A stretch of 64,000 nt of DNA, from the NCBI GenBank assembly GCA_029392475.1, contig CP113940.1, positions 620,001 to 684,000 on the forward strand, given 5' to 3'. The translations under genes and the position numbers were made by a program. Under the pieces are notes generated by a model, which saw only the letters and a program-made list of their open reading frames with translations, searched no databases and was not told where the DNA came from. The stretch's first letter is position 1. Each line of letters opens with the position of its first letter. Source of the stretch: Streptococcaceae bacterium ESL0687. Lineage in GTDB: Bacteria > Bacillota > Bacilli > Lactobacillales > Streptococcaceae. Below, piece after piece: positions 61,298 through 64,000 of this stretch.

Positions 61298-61888
61298 TTA
61301 GTTAAGCTCAAAAGTGATTTTACTTTTGTTTGAAAACATATTCCCGTTATAGAGAAGTTTGTATTTATCGCCAACCTTTGCTTGACCGATTAGACTACCA
61401 GTAACACTTCCATCTTTAGCTAAAGAACCAGAATTAAGAGAATCGTTGACAAATTGCTCCCCAGAATCAGCCATTACAAATTCAGTCAAGTTAGTCTGAT
61501 TTCCATTGCTGTCTAATTTGAAATCGTATGGATTATAGTCTATTGTGTCATCGCCTTTGTTAGTAATTGTTATATTCACGATAACATATTGATTTCCTTC
61601 CTTAGGTTTTGAGTATTTTGTACCTGATGAATATTCAACACTATTAACTTTGAATTGAACGTTGTTATGTTCGACAACATCACCAATCTTGAAAGTAGTC
61701 TGCTCAGATTTTTTTTCAGATGATGCAGTTGAAGAACCATCTTCAACTTTTTTCGCTTTAGAAGTTCCTAGAGAACCTCCTATAATGAATATCAGAATAA
61801 CAACGATCGCCCAAAACCAAACCTTTTTATAAAAAGGTTTTTTCTGAACGTATGTATTTCCATTTTCGTCTGTAATTTTTTTAGCCAT
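61298..61888 (-). CDS. Membrane-anchored DUF4352-like protein
   Basis: A 196-residue protein: short cytoplasmic N-terminus, one membrane helix (about 22-43; VWFWAIVVILIFIIGG), a Ser/Lys-rich linker and an extracellular DUF4352 immunoglobulin-like domain (about 70-196; KEGNQYVIVNITITNKGDD and the later YDFKLDSNGN). AGGAGG before ATG 61888 sets the start. Proteins of this kind are frequent in mobile and phage-derived DNA of lactic acid bacteria, function unknown. Its 5' region is one of two near-identical cassettes that also encode a tiny opposite-strand RNA. Confidence 0.8.
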   Translation of the reverse strand: MAKKITDENGNTYVQKKPFYKKVWFWAIVVILIFIIGGSLGTSKAKKVEDGSSTASSEKKSEQTTFKIGDVVEHNNVQFKVNSVEYSSGTKYSKPKEGNQYVIVNITITNKGDDTIDYNPYDFKLDSNGNQTNLTEFVMADSGEQFVNDSLNSGSLAKDGSVTGSLIGQAKVGDKYKLLYNGNMFSNKSKITFELN

Positions 61889-61917
61889 AAACAAGCCTCC
61901 TATGATATAATATTTTT

Positions 61918-61961
61918 GTATGCATTACATCCTAGTCTCTGATTGCCATCAGGGGCTTTTT
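61918..61961 (+). ncRNA. Candidate mini-RNA A (cassette copy 1)
   Basis: TGATATAAT (61903-61911) forms an extended -10 on the plus strand, directed away from the DUF4352-like gene. About 16 bases after the expected start lies a ten-base hairpin AGTCTCTGAT/ATCAGGGGCT (61934-61957) with a four-base loop followed by five T. The predicted RNA of about 44 nt is complementary to the region upstream of the DUF4352-like gene. The same cassette recurs at 62341-62410. Confidence 0.5.
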
Positions 61962-61967
61962 ATATTG

Positions 61968-62333
61968 TTAATTAATCGATACCTTAAGATTTTCGGATTC
62001 CTTCAGAGCTTTGATAATACAAATGATTCCTAAAAAAATTAAAATAGCAATGAAAAAGATACGCATACCACTTAATCCTTCGGCAAATGACGAATAGACA
62101 TTCCCTGCTTGTTGATAATAGCTTTCAGCTATACTGTCCCCGCTCACAGATCTGATTTTACTCATAGTGTCACTTGCATCATGCATGCTATTAGTACTAC
62201 CAACAATTACAGCGTGGACCCTCCATGCGGTATAGAAAAGCCATAAGCTAGTAGCTGAGTAAAGTATAATAATAATCTTCTTTGCTATAAATTCCTCTTG
62301 TTTATTACTACCATTAGTAACATTTTTCTCCAT
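61968..62333 (-). CDS. Small two-helix membrane protein
   Basis: A 121-residue protein with membrane helices at about 18-43 and 88-110 and a central extracytoplasmic loop rich in Ser, Asp and Gln. No family recognised. AGGAGG precedes the ATG as part of the duplicated 5' cassette shared with the DUF4352-like gene downstream on the same strand. Confidence 0.6.
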   Translation of the reverse strand: MEKNVTNGSNKQEEFIAKKIIIILYSATSLWLFYTAWRVHAVIVGSTNSMHDASDTMSKIRSVSGDSIAESYYQQAGNVYSSFAEGLSGMRIFFIAILIFLGIICIIKALKESENLKVSIN

Positions 62334-62363
62334 AAAACAAGCCTCCTATGATATAATAATTTT

Positions 62364-62410
62364 GTAAATACAGTACATCCTAGTCCTTGATTGCCGTCAG
62401 GGACTTTTTT
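62364..62410 (+). ncRNA. Candidate mini-RNA B (cassette copy 2)
   Basis: Same layout as mini-RNA A: TGATATAAT (62349-62357), then hairpin AGTCCTTGAT/GTCAGGGACT (62382-62405) and a run of six T. Compared with copy A, four of ten base pairs differ, and all keep pairing as G-T/A-T/C-G alternatives when read as plus-strand RNA but would become A-C mismatches in the minus-strand reading. This supports a plus-strand transcript. Confidence 0.5.
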
Positions 62411-62539
62411 GCATTTAGTTTAATTATATCAATAAGAAATTAGGATATGTCATTTTGATCTAAATTAGTACACAAATAGTACCTTCTAGCCATTTTTTTT
62501 TAAATTTTTTGATTTTGTTAAAAAATGCAGAGGGAAATA

Positions 62540-62638
62540 ATGGAAGTTTTATTTTTGGGCCCAAATGATCGATTTTTGTTATTTGGCTCATTTTTTAAGA
62601 AAATATTTTTTTGCCTTCGACATTTACAAAAATTATAA
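62540..62638 (+). CDS. Possible 32-residue hydrophobic peptide
   Basis: GAGGG (62530-62534) five bases before ATG 62540 opens 32 codons for a Phe/Leu-rich, weakly basic peptide (FLLFGSFFKKIFFCLRH in its middle). Chance is a fair alternative in such AT-rich DNA. No family recognised. Confidence 0.2.
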   Translation: MEVLFLGPNDRFLLFGSFFKKIFFCLRHLQKL

Positions 62639-62960
62639 AATATTTTAATAAATAATTAATATAATTATTATATTTAATTAAATAAAATATATTTATAAAA
62701 ATAATAAAAAATTAACTAATTTAAATATATTAAAAAATATATTTAATAATTAACATCTACTTCCGCAAATAAGCATTAGCGGAAGTAGGAAATAAATGCA
62801 AAATTAAGATATTTACTATATATTTATTTGAATAAACAACTATTTAAAGATACAAAAATAAAATATAAATAAAAGATTTAAATTAAGTAAATAAAATAAT
62901 AAACACTTACATTAAAATATAAACTTCCATCTTTTTTCTACTTTTCTTAAATAAAGTTAA
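62620..62960. other. Extremely AT-rich gene-free block
   Basis: About 340 bases are almost entirely A and T and carry no gene. The only GC-containing element is a perfect ten-base inverted repeat CTACTTCCGC/GCGGAAGTAG (62757-62788, 12-base loop). A related sequence AAAATGCAGAnnGGAAA lies on either side at about 62522 and 62985. The whole gap 62411-63263 (850 bases) has no other feature I can support. Confidence 0.6.
62757..62788. repeat. Ten-base perfect inverted repeat in AT-rich block
   Basis: CTACTTCCGC and GCGGAAGTAG flank AAATAAGCATTA. There is no T run, so it is not an obvious terminator; it could be a protein-binding or recombination site. Confidence 0.65.
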
Positions 62961-63263
62961 TAAAACAAAAAAATCAATCTGTAAAATGCAGAAAGGAAAG
63001 TATTTAGGCAAATCATGACGAAGAAACTCTTAGATTAGGCCCCATGTTTCAAATCGAATGGACTAGCCGGTGTAATTTATGTGGTATCCTTTTCTTATAA
63101 GTTTAAGTATCATTTAAGTAGATCATAGAAATGAATAGTAGGCTAAAAGAAGTGCAGCATAAGTGCAATATCTAGCTTTACTTGGTTAAGTATTTCTGAT
63201 ATTATATGCCTGTTCTAAGGGAAATTTAGATGAACGAGCTATATGAAAGCAGGAGTTTTAACT

Positions 63264-63482
63264 ATGAATGAAAGCAAATTAGATTCTAAAATAACTAAGA
63301 AAACACTAAACTTCACACATGCAATTTTATTTTTACTTGTAATTATTTCTTGGATTCTTTTCTATAAGATAAATCATGCATGGGGAGTAGTCTTTCTGAC
63401 ATCACTTCTTGTTCTAGCTATGTCGATGTTGTTTCAAATAATTTTTGGGATAGTGGCAACAATAACTTGCAAAAGTGAATAA
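63264..63482 (+). CDS. Small two-helix membrane protein
   Basis: A 72-residue protein with a polar N-terminus and two membrane helices (about 20-38 and 45-66). AGGAG before ATG 63264 sets the start; the frame also opens at 63243 without a ribosome site. No family recognised. A terminator follows immediately. Confidence 0.6.
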   Translation: MNESKLDSKITKKTLNFTHAILFLLVIISWILFYKINHAWGVVFLTSLLVLAMSMLFQIIFGIVATITCKSE

Positions 63483-63509
63483 AAAGCAATCAACTTGATT
63501 GCTTTTTTT
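63481..63509 (+). terminator. Terminator
   Basis: AAAAAGCAATC/GATTGCTTTTT hairpin directly after the stop codon. Confidence 0.85.
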
Positions 63510-63594
63510 GTGTCTTCTTAAGGTGCTTAGAGGCTCTATTCAGCTTCTTTGTAAACTGTTTTGTAAATCCTCGGTAGAGGGACAACAAATGTAA

Positions 63595-63625
63595 TAAAAA
63601 ACCTCCCCGCACAAGGAGGGGAGGT
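63595..63625 (-). terminator. ldh terminator
   Basis: On the minus strand ACCTCCCC/GGGGAGGT, an eight-base GC-rich stem, is followed by six T; the strength fits a highly expressed gene. Confidence 0.9.
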
Positions 63626-63642
63626 TAGTCATCAAATGACGA

Positions 63643-64000
63643 TTAGTTTTTAGCTGCAGAAGCGAATTCTTCTTTGCTGAAAGCTTCGTTGATGATGTCT
63701 TTAAGTTGTTTAGCTGAAGCTTGCATTTTTTGAGTTTCAGCGTCGTTAAGTGGGATGTTAACTGGACGAACGATACCGTGAGCACCAACAACAGCTGGTT
63801 GACCGATAAATACGTCTTCAACTCCGTATTGACCTTCTTGGAATACAGAAAGTGGAAGTACTGAGTTTTCATCGTTAAGGATTGCTTGAGTGATACGAGC
63901 AAGAGCTACAGCGATACCGTAGAAAGTAGCACCTTTTTTCTCGATGATTGAGTAAGCAGCATCACGTACTGATACGAATAAGTCAACAAGACCTTGCTCA
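63643..64000 (-). CDS. ldh: L-lactate dehydrogenase, C-terminal part
   Basis: The window ends inside this gene; 119 C-terminal codons are present. The sequence covers the end of the catalytic domain ([37 protein letters not shown]) and the streptococcal/lactococcal tail [10 protein letters not shown]. It reduces pyruvate to L-lactate and regenerates NAD in homolactic fermentation. Codon use is highly biased, as expected for an abundant protein. A strong terminator follows its stop. Confidence 0.96.
   Translation of the reverse strand, partial: EQGLVDLFVSVRDAAYSIIEKKGATFYGIAVALARITQAILNDENSVLPLSVFQEGQYGVEDVFIGQPAVVGAHGIVRPVNIPLNDAETQKMQASAKQLKDIINEAFSKEEFASAAKN

Noticed and set aside
1-64000. 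CRISPR arrays, tRNA/rRNA genes, IS elements, prophage
   Set aside because: No regularly spaced repeats, tRNA-like TTCGAATC arms, transposase frames or phage structural genes were found by reading.

Overview
The window is chromosomal DNA of a low-GC Firmicute, most likely a member of the Streptococcaceae (Lactococcus/Floricoccus/Streptococcus type). The support is the partial L-lactate dehydrogenase at the right edge with its SAAKN C-terminus, the rsmC-pdp-deoC-cdd-bmpA-nupABC nucleoside salvage block, the AT-rich base composition, strong AAGGAGG ribosome sites, frequent TTG starts and extended -10 (TGnTATAAT) promoters. The genus cannot be fixed from sequence alone. I saw no rRNA, tRNA, CRISPR array, transposase or prophage.

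Layout. 0-3.4 kb: lysine/threonine precursor genes asd and dapA, then guaC behind a ~100-nt structured leader that looks like a translational switch. 3.5-4.8 kb: two tandem paralogous lipoproteins. 4.9-8.4 kb: a small defence-flavoured patch (DUF1054 gene, an orphan type I specificity subunit, an AbiTii-like protein coupled to a membrane protein). 8.5-11 kb: a choloylglycine-hydrolase/penicillin-acylase enzyme, a PanE-like reductase and a SemiSWEET sugar transporter with cre-like upstream boxes. 11.3-16.3 kb: a TetR regulator divergent from a very large ATP-driven iron-sulfur reductase-type fusion. 16.3-20.8 kb: lspA-rluD, birA, lepA; lspA and birA both appear to be leaderless. 20.8-25.3 kb: a racemase-superfamily protein and an iron-siderophore ABC transporter operon (YclNOPQ type). 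25.3-32.9 kb: dacA, an RsuA-type synthase, small membrane/stress proteins, clpB and a lipoprotein phosphatase under a cre site. 32.9-38.7 kb: an MFS exporter, a multidomain cell-wall hydrolase carrying a catalytically dead NlpC/P60 module, an M42 peptidase and a frameshifted phosphatase. 38.8-48.9 kb: guaA, a membrane protein/HAD pair, adhP, an orphan HicB-like protein, a DUF915 hydrolase, a candidate ~145-nt non-coding RNA, a Fic protein and a Zn/Cd P-type ATPase. 49-50.6 kb: bioY plus a CHY zinc-finger gene under a near-perfect BirA operator, so the BirA at 17.8-18.7 kb probably controls it. 50.8-60.1 kb: nucleoside catabolism and uptake (rsmC, pdp, deoC, cdd, two BMP lipoproteins, nupABC). 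60.2-63.5 kb: an accessory stretch with a tyrosine recombinase, two small membrane-protein genes that share a duplicated 5' cassette encoding a tiny opposite-strand RNA, and a very AT-rich gene-free block. The right edge is the 3' end of ldh.

Functional links: guaC and guaA set the guanine nucleotide balance, and the deo/nup block imports and degrades nucleosides, giving the window a strong purine/pyrimidine theme. BirA and BioY form a likely regulator-target pair. CcpA-type cre sites occur at SemiSWEET, the lipoprotein phosphatase, adhP and the second BMP gene, so carbon-catabolite control is a second theme. The most novel-looking elements are RNA based: the guaC leader, the 45.5 kb ncRNA, the hairpin that may bridge a distant Shine-Dalgarno to the nupB start, and the duplicated mini-RNA cassettes at 61.9 and 62.4 kb.
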